From: Kordia aestuariivivens
Lineage (GTDB): Bacteria; Bacteroidota; Bacteroidia; Flavobacteriales; Flavobacteriaceae
Assembly: GCF_014397005.1 (NCBI RefSeq)
Contig: NZ_JACGWS010000020.1
Span: 17,100-81,099, forward strand
DNA length: 64,000 bases
Direction of reading: 5' to 3'
Part shown: positions 37,201 through 44,808 of the stretch, in pieces
How positions within the stretch are numbered: position 1 is the first letter of the stretch
Layout of the letters: each line of letters starts with the position of its first letter
Notes under the pieces: generated by a model
Database searches by the model: none
Told to the model about the DNA's origin: nothing
The model's input: only the letters and a program-made list of their open reading frames with translations
Position numbers and translations under genes: made by a program

Positions 37201-38932
37201 AACAACTTATGAAAACGCAGGTTGGACAGGCTTTTTTAGTGTAAATGGTATAGTTTCTGATGGAGCTATTGGAGTAACTTTTGGTGCAGATGGAATTACG
37301 TATGAAATTACGTCTGTCAATCCAAATGAAGTAGAAGTCATTGGTGGTTCCGTAACAGGAGATTTAATAATTCCTGCGCAAGCAAATTTAAATACTACTA
37401 ATTTTTCAGTAAAAACGATCCGCGCAAGCGCTTTTCAAAACGATCCTATTACTAGCGTAACACTTCCTGCAAGTATCACTGATATTGGCGCTAATGCTTT
37501 TACAACAACGAGTTTAACGGAAGTTACAGCATTTGGAGCAACACCAGCAACCATTGAAACCAATTCGTTTGGAGAAACAGGAGGCATAGACCTAACAATT
37601 CCTGTAAGTAGTGAAACTGATTATGAAAATGCAGGTTGGACAGGTTTTTTCTCGGTAAATGGTGGCGATCCTGCTATCGGAACACAATTTACGGTAAACG
37701 CAATACGATATGAAATTTTAACCTTAGCACCCAATACATTATCCGCAGTTGGAAAAAATGGAACGGTACCAAATGGCGATTTTATATTCCCAGAATTAAT
37801 AAGTAAAAACGGAGTTGATTTTACCATTACGACCATTGGAAACTCAGCTTTTAGAAGCCAAGATGTACAAACAGTTAGTTTACCAAGTACGGTTACCACG
37901 CTAGCATTTCGGGCATTTAGAAGTAATGGTTCATTACGAAGTACAAACATTCCTGCAAATATAACATCCATTGGAGGAGAATCTTTTTTTGGTAATGGAT
38001 TAACTGAAGTTATCGCAGAAAGTGTAAATCCACCAACAATAAACAATGGTGTTTTTAATCCGCGAAGCGATATCAATCTATTCATTCCACAAGGAACAAC
38101 ACAAGCATATATAGATGCCGGTTGGACAGGTTTTGGTGCTATGATAGAACAAGGAACACTCGTTTTAGAACCAAAAGTATACCTGCAAGGTGCTAGTTTA
38201 AATCCAAATACAGGAGAAGAAACACTTATGCGTGACGACTTAAGAATTGAAAATCTAATTCCAACAACTTCGCCGTATCCTGATGGCGCAACATCTGATA
38301 GTGCTGTATTTAATGCAACAGGCAATAATGCAATTGTTGATTGGGTTTTTGTTGAATTACGTGACGCTTCAAACAATACAACTATTGTAGAAGGGAAATC
38401 AGCATTACTCCAACGCGATGGAGATGTGGTGGATACAAATGGAACATCAGTAGTACAATTTACGTCACCATTAGGGAATTATTTTGTAGTCATCAAACAC
38501 AGAAACCATTTAGGAATCATGACAGGAAACGTAGTGTCATTAACAGGAATACGAAACACTGTCGATTTTACAGATGCAACAAGTCAAATTACCTTTGGAA
38601 GCAACGCACAAACGATTGCAGGAATGCCAGTAGACACTGTTGGAATGTGGACAGGAAATGTAAACGGAGACAACATCGTACAATACTCAGGAACCGATCC
38701 TGATGCGCCAGCAATTCTGTCGCTAGTCTTAAATGATGTTGGAAACTTCCTAAACTTTTCAACCTTTATCGTAAGTGGTTACGATACAAATGATGTTGAT
38801 ATGGACGGAAGAGTACAATACGAAGGTGTTGCACCAGATGCACCTTTCATCTTACAAAACATATTGGCACATCCAGGCAACTTTTTAAACTTTAGCACAT
38901 TTCAAATTCAAGAACAATTACCAGAAAATTAA
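34223..38932 (+). CDS. BspA-type leucine-rich-repeat surface protein with dockerin-like C-terminus
   Basis: This 1569-aa secreted protein (signal peptide to about residue 19) is built of at least seven modules. Each starts with a strand pair such as DGFNYRINGVNPNTVELRGG, runs through LRR_5-type repeats (LTSVTIPANISTIEVNTF), and ends near WTGFFSVNG. A long central LRR array spans about 36,000-36,700. Two modules (joints at 35191 and 35665, 474 bp apart) are nearly identical, indicating recent in-frame duplication. Residues ~1478-1569 contain two dockerin-like loops (GNVNGDNIVQY and DTNDVDMDGRVQY), each followed by a helix and P/VGNFLNFSTF, ending QEQLPEN. No T9SS sorting domain is present. It is followed 2 bp later by a T9SS protein gene. 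Confidence 0.92.
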   Translation: MKTKLTILIANLFCIIGIAQTFSVDGFNYNVISTSPNEVEVTGGTFTNPLTIPSTVTDGTDNYTVTAVGSQAFRNKGVTSVILPNTLRVINFRGFRDNGGLTSVTLPASITNVGGEAFLNGGLTEIIAEGTIPASISNSSFGTRTNVDLIVPNGLEATYISGGWTGFNTVNGEIPVGGTFDVGDLRYRVISQNPLEVEVAGRLNSIVDVVIPASVLEPQLGDTYTVTAIGSRAFRNAGINSVVFSNTINTIKNEAFEINNLTTVTLPASLITIGNEVFNLNPLTEVISQAVTAPAIQSNSIVNRGNISLTIPSGSEAAYVNDGWTGFFSINGTPFIGSDFSADGFNYRINGVNPNTVELRGGGSGITDLVLQPTTTKNGVLFTVNAITNRAFRNRGINSVVLPSTIETIGFEVFELNNLTTITLPASVTTIADQAFNLNPLTEVISQAVVAPTIETNSFINRGNISLTVPSGSEASYVNGGWTGFFSINGTPFIGADFSVDGFNYRINGVNPNTVELRGGGTGIVDLVLPSTTTKNSISFTVSAIGFQSFRNKGVNSVVFPQNIEVIGAEAFELNNLTTITIPASVTTIGEEAFLNNSLTQVIFTSGPETIGVNAFRGNQLINVNIPSGTVTIGNGAFINNQISSLVIPTGVITIGRGAFRNNNLVTVVLPTTVETIDTDAFLDNQLVNITLPTNLTTLGAGAFRNNQLTSIVIPDGVTELKSQTFRNNDLESVTLPANLQIINNDVFRDNEITSIDFPASLTTLGGFSFRNNKLTSVTIPANISTIEVNTFNENLLTSITIPSNITSIENSAFANNPLVFVIADSATPATITSSSFGTRSTINLTIIPDQQTVIDDYIAAAWTGFGSVNGDFQVGARFTEGDLRYEVTAISPNTVKVLDRQTAAQNISIPAVVLETNSITSFNVTLIEDAAFQNTDITSVAIGGNIVSIGNNAFQGSSLTSVNAQGTMPATITASSFGDRSVINLTVLFGLETTYENAGWTGFFSVNGIVSDGAIGVTFGADGITYEITSVNPNEVEVIGGSVTGDLIIPAQANLNTTNFSVKTIRASAFQNDPITSVTLPASITDIGANAFTTTSLTEVTAFGATPATIETNSFGETGGIDLTIPVSSETDYENAGWTGFFSVNGGDPAIGTQFTVNAIRYEILTLAPNTLSAVGKNGTVPNGDFIFPELISKNGVDFTITTIGNSAFRSQDVQTVSLPSTVTTLAFRAFRSNGSLRSTNIPANITSIGGESFFGNGLTEVIAESVNPPTINNGVFNPRSDINLFIPQGTTQAYIDAGWTGFGAMIEQGTLVLEPKVYLQGASLNPNTGEETLMRDDLRIENLIPTTSPYPDGATSDSAVFNATGNNAIVDWVFVELRDASNNTTIVEGKSALLQRDGDVVDTNGTSVVQFTSPLGNYFVVIKHRNHLGIMTGNVVSLTGIRNTVDFTDATSQITFGSNAQTIAGMPVDTVGMWTGNVNGDNIVQYSGTDPDAPAILSLVLNDVGNFLNFSTFIVSGYDTNDVDMDGRVQYEGVAPDAPFILQNILAHPGNFLNFSTFQIQEQLPEN

Positions 38933-38934
38933 AC

Positions 38935-39753
38935 ATGATGAACAAAATTACTTTTACAAATCTATGTATGGCAATCTATTGCCTATTTACAGCCAACATG
39001 TATGCACAAGATGGTTACACCTACACGTTAATTGATAACGGAAGTTACAGCTTTACCATTGGCGCTGTGCCAAACGCAAGCGCGAGTAACTTTGCAACCT
39101 CTGTACAGAGTTACGGATTTACAATTCTTTTACCAGATGGTGCTACGGCAACGGTTACATCTTCATTAGGAAGTGCTGCAAATGCTACTTTTTTTAATGG
39201 AACTGATGTAGCCCAACCAACAATTGATGGCTATCTAATTACAGAAACACTTGGAAGTCCAGCGGCTTTACCTGCACCATCTGCGGGTACAACAACACCA
39301 ATTGTAACGATTCAAATAAATGGTGCGCCTACAAGCGGAATTCTTGAAATTTTAGCAAACGATTCAGCATTAGCAAATGCAGTAACTCCATTAAAAAGTT
39401 TCATGCAAGCAGATATGATTGATAATGGCGCAGCAGTATTTACTAATGTTGTAGATCCAAATGCTTCAGGCTTATCAGGAGTTAGTTCTTTTGACTTTTC
39501 CACACTTTCTGTGGAAGAAAATCAATTGACAAACCTTTCTATTTATCCAAATCCAGCAACAGATGTTGTAAACATTCAAAATAGCGAGGTTGCATTACAG
39601 AAAGTAGAAATCTATTCCATGAATGGACAATTAGTACGTTCTCAACACAATAATTTAGAAAGAATACAGGTCAATACACTAAAAAGTGGTTTATATATAA
39701 TGAAATTATATGCTGCAAATACTAGCAAAACGATAAAACTGATCCGACAATAA
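38935..39753 (+). CDS. T9SS-anchored beta-sandwich protein, paralogue 2
   Basis: This 272-aa protein has a signal peptide ending near MYAQDG. It shares with the 29385 product the domain containing DNGSYSFTIGAVPNASASN and ITETLGSPAALPAPSAGTT. The C-terminal T9SS type A domain reads SIYPNPATDVVNIQN...NGQLVRS...LKSGLYIMKL...KTIKLIRQ. It starts 2 bp after the LRR gene's stop, so the two are co-transcribed and probably coupled. The pairing suggests that this anchored protein works with the dockerin-like LRR protein at the surface, perhaps as its docking partner, which is inference. Confidence 0.88.
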   Translation: MMNKITFTNLCMAIYCLFTANMYAQDGYTYTLIDNGSYSFTIGAVPNASASNFATSVQSYGFTILLPDGATATVTSSLGSAANATFFNGTDVAQPTIDGYLITETLGSPAALPAPSAGTTTPIVTIQINGAPTSGILEILANDSALANAVTPLKSFMQADMIDNGAAVFTNVVDPNASGLSGVSSFDFSTLSVEENQLTNLSIYPNPATDVVNIQNSEVALQKVEIYSMNGQLVRSQHNNLERIQVNTLKSGLYIMKLYAANTSKTIKLIRQ

Positions 39754-39880
39754 CACTATTTTAACATCTAATTTTTAAAAGGGTTTAATTTTTAGTAATA
39801 TTATAAGTAAGTGTATTCATCATAAAAATAAAAGCAGCGTCTATTTTTGAAAATGAATGCATCACACTAAAAAATAATTT

Positions 39881-41542
39881 ATGATTCCTACAATAGAATA
39901 CACAAAAAGTGGAAACATTAGTATAGCGTATCAAGTCTTTGGATCAGGTCCAATAGATTTGGTATACATTCCTGGTTGGGTTTCTAATATTGATTGGATG
40001 TGGGCGTGCCCTGAATTAGTAGATTTTTTCCAAGAGCTAGGCAAAATCGTAAGAATCATTCTCTTTGACAAAAGAGGTACAGGGCTTTCAGATCGTATTG
40101 TAGAGCTCTCTACGCTCGAAGAACGCATGGAAGACATCAAAGCAGTAATGGATGCCACAAACTCCAAAAAAGCGATTCTTTTTGGACATTCGGAAGGCGG
40201 AAGTGTATCTGCGTTATTCAGTGCTACCTATCCAAACAAAGTACGCGCATTAATTACGTTTGGAATTTTTGCAAAGCGAAGATACTCAGAAGATTATCCT
40301 TGGGCACCAACCGACGACGAACGTCAGAAGGTATACGATATGATTGAAAACGATTGGGGAAGCGGTAAAATGAATTTACAAACTTTAGTGCCTTCCAAAG
40401 CAAATGATGCGCAGTTTATGAGTTGGTTGGCTAGTTATTTCAGGTCGGGAGCGAGTCCGAGAGCGGCTATGAAATTGACTAAAATGAATACGCAGGTAAA
40501 TATTATTGACATTTTAGGATACATAAAAGTACCAACGTTGCTCATGCAACGTACGAATGATATTGATGTGAAAATTGAAGAAGGTAAATTCATTGCAGAG
40601 CGCATCAAAGGTTCAAAATTTGTAGAATTTGACGGAGATGATCATCTTTTTTGGGCTGGCAATACGACAGAAGTTTTGGCAGAAATGAAGAATTTTATCT
40701 ATCATTTGCAGCCATGTGACGGTTGTTATAAAAAAAGACTCACTACCATTTTATTTGGACAAATGATGACTTCTTCAGCGTCAAGTCTGGAACCTGAAAT
40801 GATCGATGAATTTATTGCAGCTTATGACGGTAAAATTATCAGTAAGAATAAAAAATTCTTTATGGCAGCATTTGAAGTTTCTGGGAAAGCCATTCACTTC
40901 GGGATCGATTTATTACAAAATTTACAAGCCAAAGATATCCCGTTTTCTGCAGGAATCTACATGAAAGAAAGTGCTGAAGACAATAATGATCCTCTAACAC
41001 AACGAGATGATTACATGGTTGCAGCAATGTTGTCTATCATAAAACCAAATAAAATTCTGGTTACGCAAACAATCAAGCATTTACTATCGGGTGCAGAATT
41101 TGAATATACCAAAAGCGCTTCCATACTTGCACATGCAACGCATGAATTATGCACACTATATAGCGTCACAAAAGAATCGATTTCAAAAGATGAAAACGTG
41201 AATCCTTATGGATTCTCCAAATACGATTCTTTTTTAGAAGACATTTTAAGAATTATAGATCATTACATAGACAATACTAGGTTTGGCGTAGAGATGTTGA
41301 CTAAAAAAGCAGAAATAAGCGAGCGACAATTACAACGAAAAATAAAAGAAACTACGGGAAAATCTCCGAGTCAATTAATCATGTTTATACGTCTTAGAAA
41401 AGCTAAAACGGAGTTACTATCAAATAATCATACAGTATCCGAAATTGCTTTTAAGTTTGGGTTTTCGAGTCCATCATACTTTTCAAAATGCTTTAAAAAA
41501 GAATTTGGAATTCGTCCTACGGAAGTAATTAATGCAAAATAA
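39881..41542 (+). CDS. Alpha/beta hydrolase, degenerate cyclase-like and AraC-HTH fusion regulator
   Basis: This 553-aa protein has three parts. Residues 1-275 are an alpha/beta hydrolase of the kind fused to class III adenylate cyclases (DLVYIPGWVSNIDWMW, FDKRGTGLSDR, GHSEGGSVSALFSATYP with Ser104, and His255 in DGDDHLFW). Residues ~285-410 align with a class III cyclase domain, but the metal motif FTDIVGST is here FGQMMTSS, and the second metal Asp is also absent, so cyclase activity is unlikely. Residues ~450-553 are an AraC/XylS DNA-binding domain (ISERQLQRKIKETTGKSPSQLI, IAFKFGFSSPSYFSKCFKKEFG). It is probably a ligand-sensing transcription factor for the downstream operon. Confidence 0.88.
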   Translation: MIPTIEYTKSGNISIAYQVFGSGPIDLVYIPGWVSNIDWMWACPELVDFFQELGKIVRIILFDKRGTGLSDRIVELSTLEERMEDIKAVMDATNSKKAILFGHSEGGSVSALFSATYPNKVRALITFGIFAKRRYSEDYPWAPTDDERQKVYDMIENDWGSGKMNLQTLVPSKANDAQFMSWLASYFRSGASPRAAMKLTKMNTQVNIIDILGYIKVPTLLMQRTNDIDVKIEEGKFIAERIKGSKFVEFDGDDHLFWAGNTTEVLAEMKNFIYHLQPCDGCYKKRLTTILFGQMMTSSASSLEPEMIDEFIAAYDGKIISKNKKFFMAAFEVSGKAIHFGIDLLQNLQAKDIPFSAGIYMKESAEDNNDPLTQRDDYMVAAMLSIIKPNKILVTQTIKHLLSGAEFEYTKSASILAHATHELCTLYSVTKESISKDENVNPYGFSKYDSFLEDILRIIDHYIDNTRFGVEMLTKKAEISERQLQRKIKETTGKSPSQLIMFIRLRKAKTELLSNNHTVSEIAFKFGFSSPSYFSKCFKKEFGIRPTEVINAK

Positions 41543-41607
41543 AATAGATTCATTTCATGATAAAGAAAATAATAAATAGAGAAAATAACAACTTAAAAAA
41601 TGCCAAA

Positions 41608-41973
41608 ATGAATAGAAAATTATACAAATGGATTGCCTGTGTCGGTGCGCTTGCATTCTTTTACAATTGTACAACAAATACGGTCGATGAAGGTAGTATT
41701 GAAGATTTGCCACCAATTGTAGAAACGGTGACATATGAAGGTGCTGTACAAGCCATTATTGTGACAAACTGTGTCACTTGCCATAGCGGACCAAACGCAA
41801 ATGCAGGCTTGCAATTAACGAGTTATGTAAATGTAAGAGCTGCTGCAGAAAATGGAAATTTGATTGGCCGGATTAACAATTCTTCCAATCCTATGCCGCC
41901 ATCGGGACAGTTGCCACCAGAAACACGTCAAATCATTGACCAATGGGTGATAGACGGATACATTCAAAATTAA
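41608..41973 (+). CDS. Periplasmic c-type cytochrome-like protein
   Basis: This 121-aa protein has an N-terminal hydrophobic segment (WIACVGALAFFYNC) acting as a signal or lipoprotein-like anchor. One heme-c attachment site, C55-V-T-C58-H59, lies in NCVTCHSGPNANAGL. It matches small cytochrome c domains with a downstream MPP (NPMPPSGQLPP) as possible axial Met. I chose the ATG at 41608; the frame extends to 41557 but the signal begins here. It is the first gene of the cytochrome/YceI/OB-fold/DUF5777 run. Confidence 0.85.
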   Translation: MNRKLYKWIACVGALAFFYNCTTNTVDEGSIEDLPPIVETVTYEGAVQAIIVTNCVTCHSGPNANAGLQLTSYVNVRAAAENGNLIGRINNSSNPMPPSGQLPPETRQIIDQWVIDGYIQN

Positions 41974-42000
41974 ACCATAAAAACAATAAAACATAAAGAG

Positions 42001-42549
42001 ATGAAAAAAATAGTAATGGTAGTATGTTTTCTTTTTGTTGCAGGAACAATTTCTGCGCAAAAATATTACACAAAAACAGGAGAGACAGACTTTAAAGCTT
42101 CCGTAGATGCTTTTGAGCCTGTAGAAGCAAAAAGTAATAGTACAACAGCGATATTAAAAGTTGATTCAGGTGATTTGGCTGCGCTTTTATTCATGAAGTC
42201 GTTTCACTTCAAAGTGGCGTTGATGGAAGAGCATTTCAACGAAAACTACATGGATTCGGATAAATTCCCGAAAGCTACATTCAAAGGGAAATTGAAAGAT
42301 TTTAGTATGTCTGATGTATCAGCTACCGCAAAAGAATACAAACTTTCAGGAACATTAACAGTTCGCGGAAAAGACAGAGCCATTGAAACCACAGCAATGA
42401 TTTCCAAAGATGGAGACAAAGTTATTATAAAATCATTCTTTACGGTAAAACCACAAGACTTTGATATTGAAATTCCAAGTATTGTACGTGATAAAATCGC
42501 AAAAGAAATTAACGTAACATTGAATTATGAGCTTGTCGAAAAGAAGTAA
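42001..42549 (+). CDS. YceI family lipid-binding protein
   Basis: This 182-aa protein has a signal peptide (VMVVCFLFVAGTISAQ). It has the YceI lipocalin-like barrel (DFKASVDAFEPVEAKSNSTTA, FHFKVALMEEHFNENYMDSDKFPKATFKGKL, SGTLTVRGKDRAIETTAMI). Family members bind polyisoprenoids or amphiphiles in the periplasm. It lies 27 bp after the cytochrome gene and overlaps the next gene's start by 23 bp, so it is co-translated with it. Confidence 0.92.
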   Translation: MKKIVMVVCFLFVAGTISAQKYYTKTGETDFKASVDAFEPVEAKSNSTTAILKVDSGDLAALLFMKSFHFKVALMEEHFNENYMDSDKFPKATFKGKLKDFSMSDVSATAKEYKLSGTLTVRGKDRAIETTAMISKDGDKVIIKSFFTVKPQDFDIEIPSIVRDKIAKEINVTLNYELVEKK

Positions 42550-42925
42550 AATCCTCATCGGATTAGTCATCATAATAGTAGTTGGTGCGTATGCAGGCTA
42601 CAAATACGCGTATGCGCCACATACTGCTATCAATGATATGGAAGTCGCTTTTGCAGGAACTTCTCAAAATTTCTTGGAAAAGATAAAAGACAATCCTGAA
42701 AGTTGGACGCAAGGAGAAAAAGTGATTGAACTCACGGGGAAAATTACAGGAAAAGACGAAAAGGGAATTTCGCTCAATGAAAGTATCTATTTTCAATTAG
42801 CAGAAGGAACATCGACGGCGGAATTACAAGAAGGACAAACGATACATATCAAAGGTAGAATTATTGGATATGACGATTTGTTAGAAGAGTTAAAACTCGA
42901 TAAAGCAATTATTATCAATAAATAA
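42527..42925 (+). CDS. Membrane-anchored OB-fold (tRNA_anti-like) protein
   Basis: This 132-aa protein has an N-terminal membrane anchor (ILIGLVIIIVVGAYAGYKY). An OB-fold domain of the tRNA_anti-like type follows (VIELTGKITGKDEKGISLN, then TIHIKGRIIGYDDLLEELKLDKAIII), probably in the periplasm. The ATG at 42527 overlaps the YceI gene by 23 bp. Similar proteins are found next to YceI and DUF5777 genes in Bacteroidota, to my knowledge. The ligand is unknown. Confidence 0.85.
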   Translation: MSLSKRSKILIGLVIIIVVGAYAGYKYAYAPHTAINDMEVAFAGTSQNFLEKIKDNPESWTQGEKVIELTGKITGKDEKGISLNESIYFQLAEGTSTAELQEGQTIHIKGRIIGYDDLLEELKLDKAIIINK

Positions 42926-42964
42926 ACAATCAAAAAAAACTAAGCAATAACTAAGCTATAACAA

Positions 42965-43819
42965 ATGAAACACTATTTTTTACTTGCGATATTCTCTATA
43001 TGTAGTATGGGATTATTGCATGCGCAAGATGATTTGCTAGACGAATTAGAAGGTGATGCAACACCACAAACCTTTGAATCGCCTGCATTCAAAGCCATGA
43101 AGATTGGAAACTTACAATCGACAAAAGTGGCTGCAAAAGGAGATTTCTACCTCTATGTTTCACACAGATTTGGAACATTGGATGATGGATTGTCTACTTT
43201 TTTCGGGTTTGACAATGCAAATACTAAAATACAATTGGTGTACGGACTTTTAGATGGCTGGCAATTTGGAGTCAGTAGAGAATCGTTGCGACAAACGTAT
43301 GCGCTTTCTACGAAGATGAAACTAAAAAGTCAATCAGGTGATTTTCCAGTAAATCTTGTTGGATATGCTACGGTGAACATCAACACGCAAGTGCGAAAAG
43401 ACCGTTTTCCATTCCTAACTTTTGACGATCGATTGAGTTATACAACGCAATTACTCATCTCAAGAAGATTTAGCAATAGCTTTTCGTTGGAATTAGCACC
43501 TTCGTATGTACGTCAAAACTTAACGTTAGAAGCTGCTCAGAAACACGATCAATTTGCCATGGGCGCGGGTGGACGTTTAAAAGTAAGCAAGCGCATGTCG
43601 ATCAACATGGATTATGTATATAATTTTAGCAGAGCTGATAACTCTCAATTCAAAAATCCATTGACCATTGGTGTCGATATTGAAACTGGCGGACACGTAT
43701 TTCAATTATTATTCTCCAATGCACAATCAACCAATGAGCCTGGTTTCATCAGCAATGCAGAAGGCGATTGGGGCGATGGTGATATCTTTTTCGGATTCAA
43801 CATTGTGCGTGTATTCTAA
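42965..43819 (+). CDS. DUF5777 outer-membrane beta-barrel protein
   Basis: This 284-aa protein has a signal peptide (LAIFSICSMGLLHAQ). The family's start FYLYVSHRFGTLDDGLSTFFGFDNANTKIQL is present, and amphipathic strands continue to the aromatic C-terminus FFGFNIVRVF, typical of outer-membrane barrels. It is the last gene of the operon begun by the cytochrome. The run of a cytochrome, a lipid-binding protein, an OB-fold and a barrel suggests an envelope electron-transfer or lipid-handling function, which is inference. Confidence 0.88.
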   Translation: MKHYFLLAIFSICSMGLLHAQDDLLDELEGDATPQTFESPAFKAMKIGNLQSTKVAAKGDFYLYVSHRFGTLDDGLSTFFGFDNANTKIQLVYGLLDGWQFGVSRESLRQTYALSTKMKLKSQSGDFPVNLVGYATVNINTQVRKDRFPFLTFDDRLSYTTQLLISRRFSNSFSLELAPSYVRQNLTLEAAQKHDQFAMGAGGRLKVSKRMSINMDYVYNFSRADNSQFKNPLTIGVDIETGGHVFQLLFSNAQSTNEPGFISNAEGDWGDGDIFFGFNIVRVF

Positions 43820-43867
43820 AGAAATAAAAATAAATTAAACATACAAAACAAAATGTCATAACAAACA

Positions 43868-43895
43868 AGGCTTTCAAATTTGCCCTTGAAAGCCT
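43868..43895 (+). terminator. Operon terminator
   Basis: A perfect 10-bp stem (43868-43877 with 43886-43895) with a T-rich exit lies 49 bp after the DUF5777 stop. Confidence 0.8.
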
Positions 43896-43952
43896 GTTTT
43901 GTATGTGTAAAATGTATTTTTTGATTTGCGATTATTAGTTTTGACTTTTATG

Positions 43953-44026
43953 TGTCATTTCGAGCATTATTTCAATCAAAATACATTTTAATTGAAAATA
44001 CAGAGCGTAGCCATCGAGAAATCTCT
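43953..44026. repeat. Dispersed palindromic element (family B relative)
   Basis: TGTCATTTCGAGC at the left and ATCGAGAAATCT at the right bracket an AT-rich inverted repeat (TTTCAATCAAAAT against ATTTTAATTGAAA). This TGTCATTTCGAG...CGAGAAATC format matches the reverse copy at 53311-53335. Confidence 0.6.
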
Positions 44027-44096
44027 GGACCTAAAAATCTCAATGAGTATATCAAAAAAGTCTAATAATCTAAGAAGTCCAACAATCTAACCAAGT

Positions 44097-44759
44097 CTAA
44101 CTCACAATATTCCCATCACGCATCACAATCTTACGATCGGCCATGTCGGCAAGTTCTTTGTTGTGTGTGACGATGACAAAGGTTTGGTTAAACTTGTCAC
44201 GCAATTTAAAAAATAGGTTGTGTAAATTTTCTGCTGATTCTGAATCTAAATTTCCACTCGGTTCATCGGCAAAAATAATCGCGGGTTTATTCATCAATGC
44301 TCTGGCAACAGCGACACGTTGCTGTTCTCCACCCGAAAGTTCATTGGGTTTATGATCGTACCGACTCGATAATCCTAAGAAATCTAACAATTCTTTCGCT
44401 CTTTTATCAGCTTCTGCTTTTGCAGTACCTTTTATAAGTGCCGGAATGCACACATTTTCAATGGCTGTAAATTCAGGAAGCAATTGATGAAACTGAAAGA
44501 TGAATCCGATATGTTTATTTCGAAACTTTGCCAATTCCTTTTCGGAAAGTGTTTCTGTCTTTACATTATTGATAATTAACGAACTACTCGTGTTTGGCGA
44601 CATTTTATCTAACGTGCCCAATATTTGAAGTAAGGTAGTTTTTCCAGCACCAGAAGCGCCAATAATAGAAACAATTTCGCCTTTTTTAATATCTAAATTG
44701 ATTCCTTTGAGAACTTCTAAATCTCCGTAAAATTTATGAATGTTTTTTGCTGTAATCAT
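44097..44759 (-). CDS. ABC transporter ATPase, LolD/MacB type
   Basis: This 220-aa ATPase has Walker [10 protein letters not shown] near residue 34, Q-loop [18 protein letters not shown], signature [15 protein letters not shown], Walker [13 protein letters not shown] and the switch His in VTHNKEL. The sequence class ([22 protein letters not shown]) fits LolD and related lipoprotein-release or efflux ATPases. The partner permease is not in the window; in Bacteroidota lolD-like genes often stand alone. Confidence 0.92.
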   Translation of the reverse strand: MITAKNIHKFYGDLEVLKGINLDIKKGEIVSIIGASGAGKTTLLQILGTLDKMSPNTSSSLIINNVKTETLSEKELAKFRNKHIGFIFQFHQLLPEFTAIENVCIPALIKGTAKAEADKRAKELLDFLGLSSRYDHKPNELSGGEQQRVAVARALMNKPAIIFADEPSGNLDSESAENLHNLFFKLRDKFNQTFVIVTHNKELADMADRKIVMRDGNIVS

Positions 44760-44808
44760 GGATTATCTATAAAGGTTTCAATTTACTACATAAAGCGGTC
44801 ACGCACAA

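Noticed and set aside
37621..38376. 251-aa minus-strand ORF inside the LRR gene
   Set aside because: It lies opposite a gene with clear domain structure, and its sequence has no recognisable features. Several similar antisense ORFs occur in the same gene.
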